NCBI RefSeq assembly: GCF_000974445.1
Contig: NZ_BBOJ01000007.1
Span: 310,001 to 374,000 of the forward strand
Source: Lentzea aerocolonigenes
GTDB lineage: Bacteria > Actinomycetota > Actinomycetes > Mycobacteriales > Pseudonocardiaceae
Direction of reading: 5' to 3'
Length of the DNA stretch: 64,000 nt
The translations under genes and the position numbers were made by a program. The notes beneath the pieces were generated by a model. The model did no database searches and was not told the DNA's origin. It was given only the letters and a program-made list of their open reading frames with translations. Shown here in pieces: positions 1 through 7,982 of this stretch; within the stretch, counting starts at the first letter, position 1; each line of letters opens with the position of its first letter.

Positions 1-347
1 AGGTCGCGGCTGTCCAGCGCCATCGCGGCGACGGGGCAGCCCGCCCGGAAGTCGGTCTTGGTCAGCGCCCGCTTCCAGAAGGCCACGAGCCGGTCCACCA
101 TCTGCCGCGCGTCGCCCTCGGCCGACTCGCGGACCATCGTGGCGATGTAGTCCCCCGCCTGGCGGACCGCGCCCAGGACCAGCTCGTTCCGGCCGCCGGG
201 GAAGTGGTGGTACACGGACCCCCGCGGCGCACCGCTGTGCGCCAGCACCGCGTCGACCGTGACACCGGCCGCACCGCGTTCCCGCAGCAGCAGCACGGCG
301 CTGTCCAGCATCCGCTGCTTGGTGCCGCGCCTGCCCTGATCGCTCAT
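1..347 (-). CDS. TetR-family transcriptional regulator, C-terminus cut off by window edge
   Basis: Only the first 115 residues are visible because the gene runs leftward off the window. Residues about 8-55 form a TetR-type helix-turn-helix (motif SGAPRGSVYHHF), followed by the start of an LmrA/YxaF-like ligand-binding domain (the stretch FRAGCPVAAMALDSRD is typical of that group). Members repress neighbouring transport or redox genes and release DNA on binding a small lipophilic ligand. The ATG start fits the domain boundary. It is divergent from the ECF sigma gene with 76 bp between, where a TATGG-N6-CCATA inverted repeat at 372-387 may be its operator. The target gene is unknown and may lie outside the window. 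Confidence 0.85.
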   Translation of the reverse strand, partial: MSDQGRRGTKQRMLDSAVLLLRERGAAGVTVDAVLAHSGAPRGSVYHHFPGGRNELVLGAVRQAGDYIATMVRESAEGDARQMVDRLVAFWKRALTKTDFRAGCPVAAMALDSRD

Positions 348-371
348 GACACCTTCTCCCTGATTCGGGAG

Positions 372-387
372 TATGGCAGAAACCATA
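372..387. promoter_or_regulatory. Inverted repeat, possible TetR operator
   Basis: TATGG-CAGAAA-CCATA (5-bp arms, 6-bp centre) sits in the divergent gap between the TetR gene and the ECF sigma gene. The position suits an autorepressor operator, but the arms are short. Confidence 0.3.
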
Positions 388-423
388 GTCGCTGGTCGAG
401 GGCGGTCCGCGTAGGGTCGATTC

Positions 424-1362
424 GTGATCGAGACGCTGGAGCCGTTCCGAGTCGAACTGACCGGCTACTGCTACCGCATGCTCGGCTCCGGCTTCGAGGC
501 CGAAGACGCCGTGCAGGAAACGCTCGTGCGCGCGTGGAAGGCCTACGACAGCTACGACTCGTCGCGCGCGTCGCTGCGCACCTGGCTGTACCGCATCGCC
601 ACGAACATCTGCATCGACATGCAGCGCAGCGCCCAGCGGCGCGCGTTGGCCATCGACCTCGGGCCTTCCGGCGGCGAGATCGGCGCGCCCCTGTCCGAAC
701 GCGTCTTCGTGCAGCCCGTACCCGACGCGTTGGTGCTGCCCGAGGACCAGGCGATTCGGCGCGAGACGATCCGGTTGGCGTTCGTGGCCGCGTTGCAGCA
801 CCTGCCGGCCCGTCAGCGCGCCGTCCTACTCCTGCGCGACGTGCTGGCCTGGCCGGCGGCCGAGATCGCGACCCTGCTGGACATCTCGGTCGCGTCGGCG
901 AACAGCGCGCTGCAACGGGCGCGCGCGACGTTGCGGACCGTCGACCCCGGCGAGCCCCTGAACCCCGCCGACCCCGTGCAGAAGTCGCTGCTGAGCCGCT
1001 ACTGCGAGGCGTTCGACCGCCACGACATGCGCACTCTCGTCGCGCTGCTGCACGAGGACGCGACGATGTCGATGCCTCCGTTCAGCTGGTGGCTGCGCGG
1101 CCGCGGCCCGATCTCAGCGGTGCTGAACGCCCCGGACTCCCCCTGCGCCGGCGCGTGGCTGGTTCCCGTGCGGGCCAACGCCTCGCCCGCGTACTGGCAG
1201 ATGCGGCCGGGGATGGACCGCCCGTTCGGGCTGGTGTTCCTCGACGTGCGCGGTGGCCTGGTCACGGGCAGCACGACGTTCCTGAACGTCGACGAGCTGC
1301 TGCCGATGTTCGGCGCACCGATTGGTTCCGGACGGCCGGGCCGTATCTCCGTGGACGACTAG
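424..1362 (+). CDS. ECF-type RNA polymerase sigma factor with SnoaL-like C-terminal domain
   Basis: The 312-residue protein begins with sigma-70 region 2 (residues about 8-75; GFEAEDAVQETLVRAWKA) and region 4 (about 115-175; LPARQRAVLLLRDVLAWPAA), then a C-terminal SnoaL/NTF2-like domain of about 130 residues (YCEAFDRHDMRTLVALLHED). This layout matches the SigJ-like ECF group, in which the fused SnoaL domain replaces a separate anti-sigma factor and modulates activity. It is expected to direct RNA polymerase to a small stress regulon. Start is GTG; upstream is the divergent TetR gene. No partner anti-sigma gene is adjacent, as expected for this architecture. Confidence 0.9.
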   Translation: MIETLEPFRVELTGYCYRMLGSGFEAEDAVQETLVRAWKAYDSYDSSRASLRTWLYRIATNICIDMQRSAQRRALAIDLGPSGGEIGAPLSERVFVQPVPDALVLPEDQAIRRETIRLAFVAALQHLPARQRAVLLLRDVLAWPAAEIATLLDISVASANSALQRARATLRTVDPGEPLNPADPVQKSLLSRYCEAFDRHDMRTLVALLHEDATMSMPPFSWWLRGRGPISAVLNAPDSPCAGAWLVPVRANASPAYWQMRPGMDRPFGLVFLDVRGGLVTGSTTFLNVDELLPMFGAPIGSGRPGRISVDD

Positions 1363-1761
1363 GAATCCATCCGGCCCGCGTTGTGACCTCGCCCTCGACC
1401 GGGTACGGGCGTGCTGCCAGCAGGTCCTCAGCGCGACCGAGGTGTCGCGGCACCCGGTGGTGGACTCCGTGTTCGTCAAGATGCTCAAGATCGGCGACGT
1501 GCTGCCAGCGTCGAGTCGCGCCACGTCCAGCCGGGCACGTCGCCGAGGACTCGGACGGGCCGGCAGCGGCAAGATCTCGAGTTGTCCACAGGCTCGCGAT
1601 GCGCTGACCTGCGCCTTCACGATTCGCGGTAACCTGTGGACAGCCAGGGAACCGAAAACGCGAATTGTTCGTTCCGCAGTGGAAGGAAGCGCGGGGGGCG
1701 GGCGAGTCGGGCCGGACCGAAACGCCGGTGCACCTCACCCGAGGCCTCTAGGCTGGCCCTC
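1363..1761. other. Intergenic stretch with inverted DnaA-box-like 9-mers; no convincing gene
   Basis: No reading frame here has a recognisable domain. On the plus strand, 1420-1530 can be read as RVRACCQQVLSATEVSRHP and onwards, which looks protein-like but has no start or end I trust, so it may be a decayed gene fragment. At 1582-1590 there is TTGTCCACA, and at 1635-1643 TGTGGACAG in the opposite direction; together TGTCCACAGG and CCTGTGGACA form a 10-bp inverted repeat about 40 bp apart. Confidence 0.5.
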
Positions 1762-2328
1762 GTGATCCGGATCGTGCCGTCGGACGAGGTGCCGTGGGAG
1801 GACGTCGAGGCGATCTTCGACGGATCCGAGCCCGGCAAGTGCCACTGCCAGCGCTACAAGGTCAAGGGCTGGATGTGGCGCGACTCGACGCTGGACGAAC
1901 GGGTCGCCGCGCACACCGAACAGTCCGCGCGCGGCAGCGGCCTGGTGGCCTACGTGGACGACCAGCCCGCCGGATGGGTCGCGGTCGAACCCCGGTGCGA
2001 CTACGCGAAGCTCCTCGACATGCCCATCCCGTGGAAGGGGCGAGCCGAGGACAAGGACGACGACGGCGTGTGGGCCGTGACGTGTTTCGTGGTGCGCAAG
2101 GGTTTCCGGCGGCAGGGCCTCACCTACGAGCTGGCGGCGGCCACCGTCGGCCACGCGCGTGCGCACGGTGCCCGCGCGGTCGAGGCGTACCCGATGATCG
2201 CCGCGCCCGGCCAGAACGTCACCTGGGGTGAGATGCACGTCGGGGCGCGGCAGGTGTTCGAGGAGGCCGGGTTCACGCAGGTCACCCATCCCACCAAACG
2301 ACGCTTCGTGATGCGGGTGGACTTCTGA
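1762..2328 (+). CDS. GNAT-family N-acetyltransferase
   Basis: This 188-residue protein carries the GNAT fold: residues about 50-75 include the substrate-side strand (GLVAYVDDQPAGWVAVEPR) and about 112-125 the acetyl-CoA pyrophosphate loop (VRKGFRRQGLTYEL, a variant of RxxGxG/A). The N-terminal CHCQRYK segment and length resemble a group of actinobacterial GNATs whose substrates are not defined. I chose the GTG at 1762 rather than an upstream in-frame start because homologous-looking sequence begins at IRIVPSDEVPW. The last 17 bases of the gene form the first unit of a tandem array that fills the gap to the next gene. Substrate unknown. Confidence 0.75.
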   Translation: MIRIVPSDEVPWEDVEAIFDGSEPGKCHCQRYKVKGWMWRDSTLDERVAAHTEQSARGSGLVAYVDDQPAGWVAVEPRCDYAKLLDMPIPWKGRAEDKDDDGVWAVTCFVVRKGFRRQGLTYELAAATVGHARAHGARAVEAYPMIAAPGQNVTWGEMHVGARQVFEEAGFTQVTHPTKRRFVMRVDF

Positions 2329-2478
2329 TGCGGGCGGACACCTCGTACGGGCGACGCCTGGTGCGGGCCGACACCTCGTGCGGGCGGACAGCTGGTGCGG
2401 GCCGATACCTGACGCCAGCCGACGCCCGAAGCCAACCGACACCCAAGCGAGCCGACACCTGAAGCGAGCCAACACCTG
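2312..2478. repeat. Degenerate 17-bp tandem array seeded in the GNAT gene's last codons
   Basis: Ten units of 16-17 bp, consensus near TGCGGGCCGACACCTGA, run from inside the 3' end of the GNAT gene (unit 0 is its last 17 bases including the stop) to the base before the ATG at 2479. Units begin at 2312, 2329, 2346, 2362, 2379, 2396, 2413, 2430, 2447 and 2463. The first half is better conserved than the second. Apparent coding frames across it are repeat artefacts. Confidence 0.8.
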
Positions 2479-3327
2479 ATGGACTTCGACGAGATCGTCA
2501 TCGACACCGACCGCGGCTCCGTCCCGGCCCTGACCGCGGGCGACGGCCCGATCGTCGTGTGCTGGCACGGTTTTCCCGACCACCCGGCGTCGTTCGGCCC
2601 CCTCGCCGAACGCCTGGTCGCCGCGGGCCGTCGCGTGGTCGCGCCGTTCCTGCGCGGGCACCACCCGTCGACCGTGGACGAGATGCCGTTCGGCGACGGG
2701 CTCACGCTGGCCGCCGATGCCGCCGCGGTGAACGCCGCGCTGTCCGAAGAGCCGTTGGACGTGATCGGGCACGACATCGGTGCCGGGGTGGCCGGGCGGC
2801 TCGCGGCGGTGTGGCCGGAGCGGGTTCGTCGGGTCGTCACGATGTCCGTGCCGCCGCCGGCCGCGTTGGGCACGATCTTCGACGATCCCGCGCAGCAGCA
2901 ACGGTTCTTCTACCTGTTCCTGTTCCAGGTGCCCGGTGTCGCCGAAGACTTGTTCAACGACGAGCTGATCGGTTACCTGTGGCGCACGTGGTCGCCGGGG
3001 CTCGAGGTGCCGGAGCACGTGAGGGAGCTGTACGCGGATCCCGGGGTGCGGGCCAGTGCGCTGAAGTTGTACCGGGCGAACTTCGACCGGTCGCTGCACG
3101 ACCCGTCGCTGGCGGAGCTCGCGAAGGTCTCGGAGAAGCCCGCGTCGATCCCGATGCTGGTGCTCGCGGGTGCCGAGGACGGGTGCATCACGCCAGACAA
3201 CTACGACAGCGCCGCCACGGGTCTCGCCCCGGGGTCGAGGGTCGAGATCGTGGCGGGCGCCGGGCACTTCCTGCAGCTAGACCGCCCCGACGAGGTCGCG
3301 GCGCTCGCGCTTGACTGGCTGCGCTGA
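2479..3327 (+). CDS. Alpha/beta hydrolase, epoxide hydrolase/haloalkane dehalogenase type
   Basis: The 282-residue protein has the oxyanion-side HGFPDHPAS motif (residues about 31-39) and a nucleophile elbow GHDIGAG with Asp99 instead of Ser. An Asp nucleophile is characteristic of epoxide hydrolases and haloalkane dehalogenases rather than esterases. The likely acid lies in VLAGAEDGCITPD and the catalytic His in GAGHFLQLD near the C-terminus. No signal peptide, so cytoplasmic. The start ATG directly follows the tandem array; the last 51 bases overlap the convergent membrane-protein gene. Substrate cannot be told from sequence. Confidence 0.8.
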   Translation: MDFDEIVIDTDRGSVPALTAGDGPIVVCWHGFPDHPASFGPLAERLVAAGRRVVAPFLRGHHPSTVDEMPFGDGLTLAADAAAVNAALSEEPLDVIGHDIGAGVAGRLAAVWPERVRRVVTMSVPPPAALGTIFDDPAQQQRFFYLFLFQVPGVAEDLFNDELIGYLWRTWSPGLEVPEHVRELYADPGVRASALKLYRANFDRSLHDPSLAELAKVSEKPASIPMLVLAGAEDGCITPDNYDSAATGLAPGSRVEIVAGAGHFLQLDRPDEVAALALDWLR

Positions 3328-3822
3328 CTTGCGAATCCGGCCCCACGGCTTGAACACCGACAGGACGTAGGCGAACAGCAGCAGCGTCGGCGCGACCACG
3401 ACCGGGTGCAGCAGATCAGACGGGATGACCGCGCTCGGGTCGCCCGCCAGCATGCGCTCCCCGATCCGTGCCGCCTCGGCCACGCCCGGCCGCAGCGCGA
3501 ACGCGATCAGCAGCGACATGCCGACGTTCATGAAGAGCTTGACGGCGACCCACCAGTACTTCACCAGTCCGTACTTGCTGCCGACGCCGAGCACCACGCC
3601 CGAGATCATGCAGACGAGGCTCGCGCCGAACATGGGCCAGATCGCGAACAGGTCGACCGCCTGGATCGCGATCCCCGCGGTGGTGACGTCCTCAGTGGAC
3701 AGTGCGACCACGACGAGGATGCCCAGTGCGAGGTCGATGCCGAGCCACGCCGCCGCCGACAGGACGTGCACGAGCAGCACGGCCTTGCGGGCGCGGCCGC
3801 TGAGCTTGCGGGTGGTAGTCAT
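3277..3822 (-). CDS. Integral membrane protein, DUF2269-like
   Basis: The 181-residue protein has four predicted membrane helices: about 14-36 (AVLLVHVLSAAAWLGIDLAL), 55-80, 90-112 and 145-160. A His in the first helix (LLVHVLSAAAWLG) and the overall pattern recall the DUF2269 family of small membrane proteins, whose function is unknown. Its 3' end overlaps the convergent alpha/beta hydrolase gene by 51 bp, so the two transcripts are antisense over that stretch. Upstream, at 3840-3874, lies a long imperfect inverted repeat near its promoter. Confidence 0.65.
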   Translation of the reverse strand: MTTTRKLSGRARKAVLLVHVLSAAAWLGIDLALGILVVVALSTEDVTTAGIAIQAVDLFAIWPMFGASLVCMISGVVLGVGSKYGLVKYWWVAVKLFMNVGMSLLIAFALRPGVAEAARIGERMLAGDPSAVIPSDLLHPVVVAPTLLLFAYVLSVFKPWGRIRKSAQPVKRERRDLVGAV

Positions 3823-3839
3823 CGCGGTGCACTCCTTCT

Positions 3840-3874
3840 CTCGTGGTGTCGCGTCTTACTCTCGCGACCACGAG
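3840..3874. promoter_or_regulatory. Long imperfect inverted repeat upstream of the DUF2269-like gene
   Basis: CTCGTGGTGTCGCG (3840-3853) pairs with TCGCGACCACGAG (3862-3874) with one bulge and an 8-nt spacer. It sits 18-52 bp upstream of the leftward membrane-protein gene, so it could be an operator or a leader hairpin. No matching regulator is obvious. Confidence 0.35.
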
Positions 3875-3905
3875 GGCGTGCATCATCCGCTCACGTTCTG
3901 ATCTC

Positions 3906-3927
3906 GCGTACGTCAGTTTGCGTACGC
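3906..3927 (-). terminator. Hairpin after the response regulator/kinase operon
   Basis: GCGTACG (3906-3912) and CGTACGC (3921-3927) form a 7-bp stem with an 8-nt loop, one base past the stop codon of the leftward response-regulator gene. There is no strong T-tract, which is normal for actinomycetes. Confidence 0.5.
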
Positions 3928-3928
3928 C

Positions 3929-4576
3929 TCACCCGCCCGGCGTGACGATCCCTCGCTCGTACGCGAACACCACCGCGTGCGTGCGGTCCCGCAGCCCCAG
4001 CTTGGCCAGCACCCGTGACACGTGCGTCTTCACCGTCGTCTCCCCCAGGTACAACGACGCCGCGATCTCCGCGTTCGACGCGCCCTTTGCGAGCTCCACC
4101 AGCACCTCGAACTCGCGGTCGGTCAGCTCCGGCGGCCTGGTGCGCTCACGGGCACCGGTGCTGAACCGCGCGATCACCCGCCGCGTCACCTCGGGCGACA
4201 GCAACGCGTCGCCGCGCGCCACGACCCGCACGGACTCGACCAGGTCCTCCGGCGACGCGTTCTTCAGCAGGAACCCGCTCGCGCCCGCCTGCAACGCCTC
4301 GAACAGGTAGTCCTCGCGGTCGAACGTCGTCAGGATGACCACCCGAGTGCCGTCACCGGCGGCGAGGATGCGCCGGGTGGCTTCGAGGCCGTCCATGCGC
4401 GGCATCTGCACGTCCATCAGCACGACGTCGGGCCGCAGCCGCGCCACCAGTTCCACCGCGTCGGCGCCGTCACCCGCTTCGCCGACCACCTCGATGCCCG
4501 GCTCCGTGCCGAGGATGACCCGGAAGCCGGCGCGGACCAGGTCTTGGTCGTCGGCCAGCACGACTCGCAAACTCAC
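3929..4576 (-). CDS. NarL/FixJ-type response regulator
   Basis: The 215-residue protein has a receiver domain (residues 1-120; acidic pocket ADD at 8-10, phospho-acceptor Asp55 in LMDVQMPRMDG, conserved Lys in FLLKNASPEDL) and a C-terminal LuxR-type helix-turn-helix (about 150-210; LTDREFEVLVELAKGASN). It is the DNA-binding output of the two-component system whose kinase gene lies immediately upstream and overlaps it by 4 bp (ATGA). Likely targets are its own promoter and the divergent substrate-binding protein gene at 5980, where palindromes lie in the gap. Confidence 0.92.
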   Translation of the reverse strand: MSLRVVLADDQDLVRAGFRVILGTEPGIEVVGEAGDGADAVELVARLRPDVVLMDVQMPRMDGLEATRRILAAGDGTRVVILTTFDREDYLFEALQAGASGFLLKNASPEDLVESVRVVARGDALLSPEVTRRVIARFSTGARERTRPPELTDREFEVLVELAKGASNAEIAASLYLGETTVKTHVSRVLAKLGLRDRTHAVVFAYERGIVTPGG

Positions 4577-5838
4577 GCCTTCTCCTCCGTAGGCAGTGAT
4601 GCACGGACCAGATACCCCGCATCACGCCGTGGTCCTGCTTCCAGCGAACCGCCATGCACGGCCAGACGTTCGCGCATCCCGACCAGTCCGAAACCTGCGT
4701 CGGTGGACGATGACGGTCCACGGCCGTCGTCGGTGATCTCCAGTTCGAGCGCGCTGTCCAGGAAACGCATCCGTACGTCCACGTGTTGCGCGTCTGCGTG
4801 TTTGACCACGTTCGTCAGTGCCTCCTGCACGACTCGATACGCGGACAACGCGACACCGGACGGCACCTCTCTCGGGGAGCCGTACACGCCGTGCGAGACC
4901 TCCAGGCCCGCAGCGCGCGCGTTCTCGAAGAGTTCCGGCAGATCGTCGAGACCGGGCGCCGCCCGCAGTTCCTCCTGGGCGTCCGCGCGCAGCACGCCGA
5001 GGAGGCCGCGCAGTTCGTTGATCGCGGTCCGCGCGGTCTGCTCCACGGTCTGCAACGCGTCGCGCGCCATCGCGGGATCGGAGTCCAGGACCCGGCGCGC
5101 GGCACCGGCCTGGATGCCCATCACGGACACGTGGTGCGCCACCACGTCGTGCAGGTCGCGGGCGATGCGCAGGCGTTCGGCCGCGATGGCACCGGCGGTG
5201 TTGCGCTCCTGCGACCGCCGCAGCTCCTCTGCCTGGAACTCGAGCTGCGCCCGGCGCCGGGCGCCCGACCACGCCATCTCCCCCACCACGTAGGCGAAGA
5301 GGAAGAAGAAGATGTTGAACTCCAGTCCGTAGAGGACGGAGGCGAGCACGGGGTCGAGCGGCCCGGCGGCGTTCTCGAAGTTGCCCTTGGGACCGAGCAG
5401 CGCCCGCACGAGGCTGAAACCCAGCCACAGGAACATCGCGACGATGACGCCGATGCGGGACCAGCGGGCGACGAGGCGGTTCTGCTCCCACGCGCCGACC
5501 GTGAAGATCGCGAGGAAGAGGATCGCCGACGGCACCAGCGTGTCGCCGGCCTTGTTCACCTGCGCGGCGATGAACAACGCGGACACCACGAGCATGACGG
5601 CCAGCGGGTAGCGGCGCCGCACGACCAGAGGCACGGACAACGCGAGCACCCACGCCAGTTGCGCGAGCAGACCGGGCGGGTCCTTGAAGACGTAGGCGCC
5701 CATGCTGTTGACCAGGGTGGTGACCTCGACCGCGCACAGCAGCACGATCACCGCGATGCCGATGTCGCGCCGCCGTTGCGCGGGCGTCGGGCCTGGCCGC
5801 CGCCATTCGTTCCACACGGGCTCTTCCACTCCGGTCAC
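4573..5838 (-). CDS. Sensor histidine kinase, DesK/NarX type
   Basis: The 421-residue protein has about five to six membrane helices in residues 27-195, a short coiled region, a HisKA_3 dimerisation domain with phospho-acceptor His230 (RIARDLHDVVAHH) and a HATPase domain (N box around VQEALTNVVKHADA, G box GFGLVGMRERL). No extracellular sensor domain is visible, so the signal is probably read in the membrane or by a partner. It is the first gene of a two-gene operon with the response regulator. It is divergent from an orphan substrate-binding lipoprotein that could serve as its ligand receptor (inference). Confidence 0.9.
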   Translation of the reverse strand: MTGVEEPVWNEWRRPGPTPAQRRRDIGIAVIVLLCAVEVTTLVNSMGAYVFKDPPGLLAQLAWVLALSVPLVVRRRYPLAVMLVVSALFIAAQVNKAGDTLVPSAILFLAIFTVGAWEQNRLVARWSRIGVIVAMFLWLGFSLVRALLGPKGNFENAAGPLDPVLASVLYGLEFNIFFFLFAYVVGEMAWSGARRRAQLEFQAEELRRSQERNTAGAIAAERLRIARDLHDVVAHHVSVMGIQAGAARRVLDSDPAMARDALQTVEQTARTAINELRGLLGVLRADAQEELRAAPGLDDLPELFENARAAGLEVSHGVYGSPREVPSGVALSAYRVVQEALTNVVKHADAQHVDVRMRFLDSALELEITDDGRGPSSSTDAGFGLVGMRERLAVHGGSLEAGPRRDAGYLVRASLPTEEKA

Positions 5839-5878
5839 GCTACCCGGAGCACCTTTTCCATCGGTAACCGAAGCTGTT

Positions 5879-5892
5879 CACCCCGCGGGGTG
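5879..5892. promoter_or_regulatory. 14-bp perfect palindrome between kinase and binding-protein genes
   Basis: CACCCCGCGGGGTG is a perfect palindrome 41 bp upstream of the kinase gene and 88 bp upstream of the substrate-binding protein gene. Position and symmetry suit an operator, perhaps of the adjacent response regulator. Confidence 0.4.
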
Positions 5893-5934
5893 TTTCCGGC
5901 CACAAAATTGGACTGGCCGCGACCAGTTACCCAA

Positions 5935-5955
5935 TACTCGCGCTACCCGCGAGTA
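5935..5955. promoter_or_regulatory. Inverted repeat upstream of the substrate-binding protein gene
   Basis: TACTCGCG (5935-5942) and CGCGAGTA (5948-5955) form 8-bp arms around CTACC, 25-45 bp upstream of the ATG at 5980, overlapping where a promoter would lie. Either an operator or a leader hairpin. Confidence 0.4.
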
Positions 5956-5979
5956 ACCTCCCCTGCGACAAGGCGTGGA

Positions 5980-7215
5980 ATGTCCATTCGTCACTTATTC
6001 TTGTCCACCGCCCTGCTGGCCGGCGCGCTCACCGCATGCGGCTCGGATGACCAGTTGACGGAACCTGTTCGCACAGGTCCTGGCGTGACTGCTGAATCGA
6101 TCTCGCTCGGCGTGTTGACAGACATGACTGGCCCGTTCAAAGGAACCACGGTTTTTCGCATCCGCGGCTACGAGCTCTATCTGGACGATGTCAACAAACG
6201 CGGCGGAGTGTGCGGCCGCCGGGTCGAGCTGAAACAGAAGGACCACGCCTACGACGTCCAGAAGGCCCTCGACGGCTATTTCGAGCTCGAACCCCAGGTG
6301 CTGGGTTTCATCGACGTGGTCGGTCAGCCGATGACCGCGGCCATCGAGCCCGACCTGATGCAGACCCGCGCGCTGACCGTGCCGGTGTCGTGGGCGGCCT
6401 CCCTGCTCGGCAACCCGCACATGATGATCGTCGGTACCACCTACGACCTCGACATCATCAACGGGCTCGACTTCTACAAGCGCAAGGGCGCCCTGGCGGC
6501 CGGTGACACCATCGGTCACGTCCACCTGCGCGGCAGCTTCGGCGACAACGCCCTGGAGGGCAGCCGGTTCGCCGCGGAGAACTGGGGCCTGAAGATCTCC
6601 GAGCAGGCGGTCACCGAGACGACGGCGAACCTCCTCGACCAGATCACCGCACTGAAGGCCGCCAACGCCAAGGTCCTGGTCCTGAGCCTGACTCCGCCGC
6701 AGACCGCCGCCGCGGTGGGCATCGCCGCCCAGCTCGGCTGGACCGTGCCGATCCTGTCCAGCGCCGTCAGCTACGACCCGGCGATCATGCAGTCCCCGGT
6801 CGCCCCGGTGTTCGCGAAGCAGGTCCTGCTCACCTCGCCGGTCGCGCCGTGGAGCGCGGACGCGCAGGGCGTCCGCGAGCTGCGCGACAGCTACCACCAG
6901 CGCTTTCCCGGCGAGGAAGGCACGCTGAACACCGTGCACGGCTACACCGTCGCGATGGCGTTCGTGGCCGTGCTGGAGAAGGCGTGCGCCAAGAAGGACC
7001 TGAGCCGCGACGGCGTGCTGCGCGCGTTCCACGACACCAACTCGCTCAACACCAAGAGCCTCACCGGCGAGCTGCGGTTCTCGTTGGTGGGCAGGCCGTC
7101 CGCGACCCAGTCGTACATGAGCCGGCCGGACGCGAACGTGCCCGGCACGCTGAAGGTCGAGGAGAACCTCAGGGAGTCGGAACTGGTGAAGCTCAAGGGA
7201 ACCCGCGCGCGTTGA
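5980..7215 (+). CDS. Type 1 periplasmic-binding lipoprotein (branched-chain amino acid transporter type), orphan
   Basis: The 411-residue protein starts with a lipoprotein signal (MSIRHLFLSTALLAGALTAC; lipobox LTAC, lipidated Cys20) and continues as a Peripla_BP_6 fold (SISLGVLTDMTGPFKGTTV at about 38-56). Such proteins normally deliver amino acids or amides to an ABC permease, but no permease or ATPase gene is adjacent. It is divergent from a two-component operon, so it may act as a receptor for the kinase rather than in uptake. Start ATG gives a clean signal peptide; upstream in-frame sequence overlaps the divergent kinase gene and is not expected to be coding. Confidence 0.85.
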   Translation: MSIRHLFLSTALLAGALTACGSDDQLTEPVRTGPGVTAESISLGVLTDMTGPFKGTTVFRIRGYELYLDDVNKRGGVCGRRVELKQKDHAYDVQKALDGYFELEPQVLGFIDVVGQPMTAAIEPDLMQTRALTVPVSWAASLLGNPHMMIVGTTYDLDIINGLDFYKRKGALAAGDTIGHVHLRGSFGDNALEGSRFAAENWGLKISEQAVTETTANLLDQITALKAANAKVLVLSLTPPQTAAAVGIAAQLGWTVPILSSAVSYDPAIMQSPVAPVFAKQVLLTSPVAPWSADAQGVRELRDSYHQRFPGEEGTLNTVHGYTVAMAFVAVLEKACAKKDLSRDGVLRAFHDTNSLNTKSLTGELRFSLVGRPSATQSYMSRPDANVPGTLKVEENLRESELVKLKGTRAR

Positions 7216-7229
7216 CCTACGGTTGACCG

Positions 7230-7982
7230 ATGGGCCTCGATCTCACGGTGCTCGGGTGCGCGACCCCGTACCCGAGCACGGACAACCCCTGTTCCGGCTA
7301 TCTCGTGTCGCACGGCGACACTCGCTTGTGGATGGACGCGGGCACCGGCACGCTGGGCCCGCTCCAGCGCCACACCCGGCTGGAGGACCTCGACGCGATC
7401 TGGATCTCGCACCTGCACGCGGACCACAGCGCCGACCTGCTCACCGCCTACTACGCCCTGCTCTTCGCGGACGTCGAGCGCGACCGGATCCCGTTGTACG
7501 GCCCGCCCGGCATCGCCGACCGCCTCGCGGCGTTCCTCACCAACGGCCCGCGACGCAGCCCTGTCGAGGACGCGTTCGAGATCACCGAGCTGCACCACGG
7601 TCACGAAACGGCGGTCGGCTCCCTGCGGCTGACGACGGCGGCCGTCGAGCACGGCATCCCCGCGTTCGGGGTGCGGATCGAGGCCGCGGGCGCGTCGCTG
7701 ACCTACTCCGGCGACACCGCGCCGTGCCGGAACCTCACGGAGCTGGCGAGCGGCACCGACGTGCTGCTGTGCGAGTCGGAGAGTGCCGTGAAGACGTCCG
7801 ACACGGCTCATCACACGCCGGAGGACGCGGGCGAGACCGCGACGGCGGCCGGCGCGGGACGGTTGATCATCACGCACGTGGGCCGCTTCCTGACCCCGCA
7901 GGAAGCGGTCACCCGTGCCTCGGCCCGTTACCCGGGGCCGATCGAGCACGCCGCGCCGGGCGTCACGTTCAGCGTTGGTTGA
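7230..7982 (+). CDS. Metallo-beta-lactamase-fold hydrolase
   Basis: The 250-residue cytoplasmic protein has the metal-binding motif HLHADH (His61, His63, Asp65, His66), further ligands in LHHGHE (about 127) and YSGDTAPC (about 162), and a late His in ITHVGRF. This is the tRNase Z/YhfI-like branch of the MBL superfamily, in which Zn-dependent phosphodiesterase activity is common. It follows the substrate-binding gene by only 14 bp and could be cotranscribed. Its last 14 bases overlap the convergent VOC gene. Exact substrate unknown. Confidence 0.85.
   Translation: MGLDLTVLGCATPYPSTDNPCSGYLVSHGDTRLWMDAGTGTLGPLQRHTRLEDLDAIWISHLHADHSADLLTAYYALLFADVERDRIPLYGPPGIADRLAAFLTNGPRRSPVEDAFEITELHHGHETAVGSLRLTTAAVEHGIPAFGVRIEAAGASLTYSGDTAPCRNLTELASGTDVLLCESESAVKTSDTAHHTPEDAGETATAAGAGRLIITHVGRFLTPQEAVTRASARYPGPIEHAAPGVTFSVG

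Noticed and set aside
1582..1643. Replication origin
   Set aside because: Only two DnaA-like boxes and no dnaA, dnaN or gyr genes nearby.
2329..2478. Minus-strand frames with repeated VGPHQ-like peptides over the 17-bp array
   Set aside because: They are translations of the tandem repeat and extend into the antisense of real genes.
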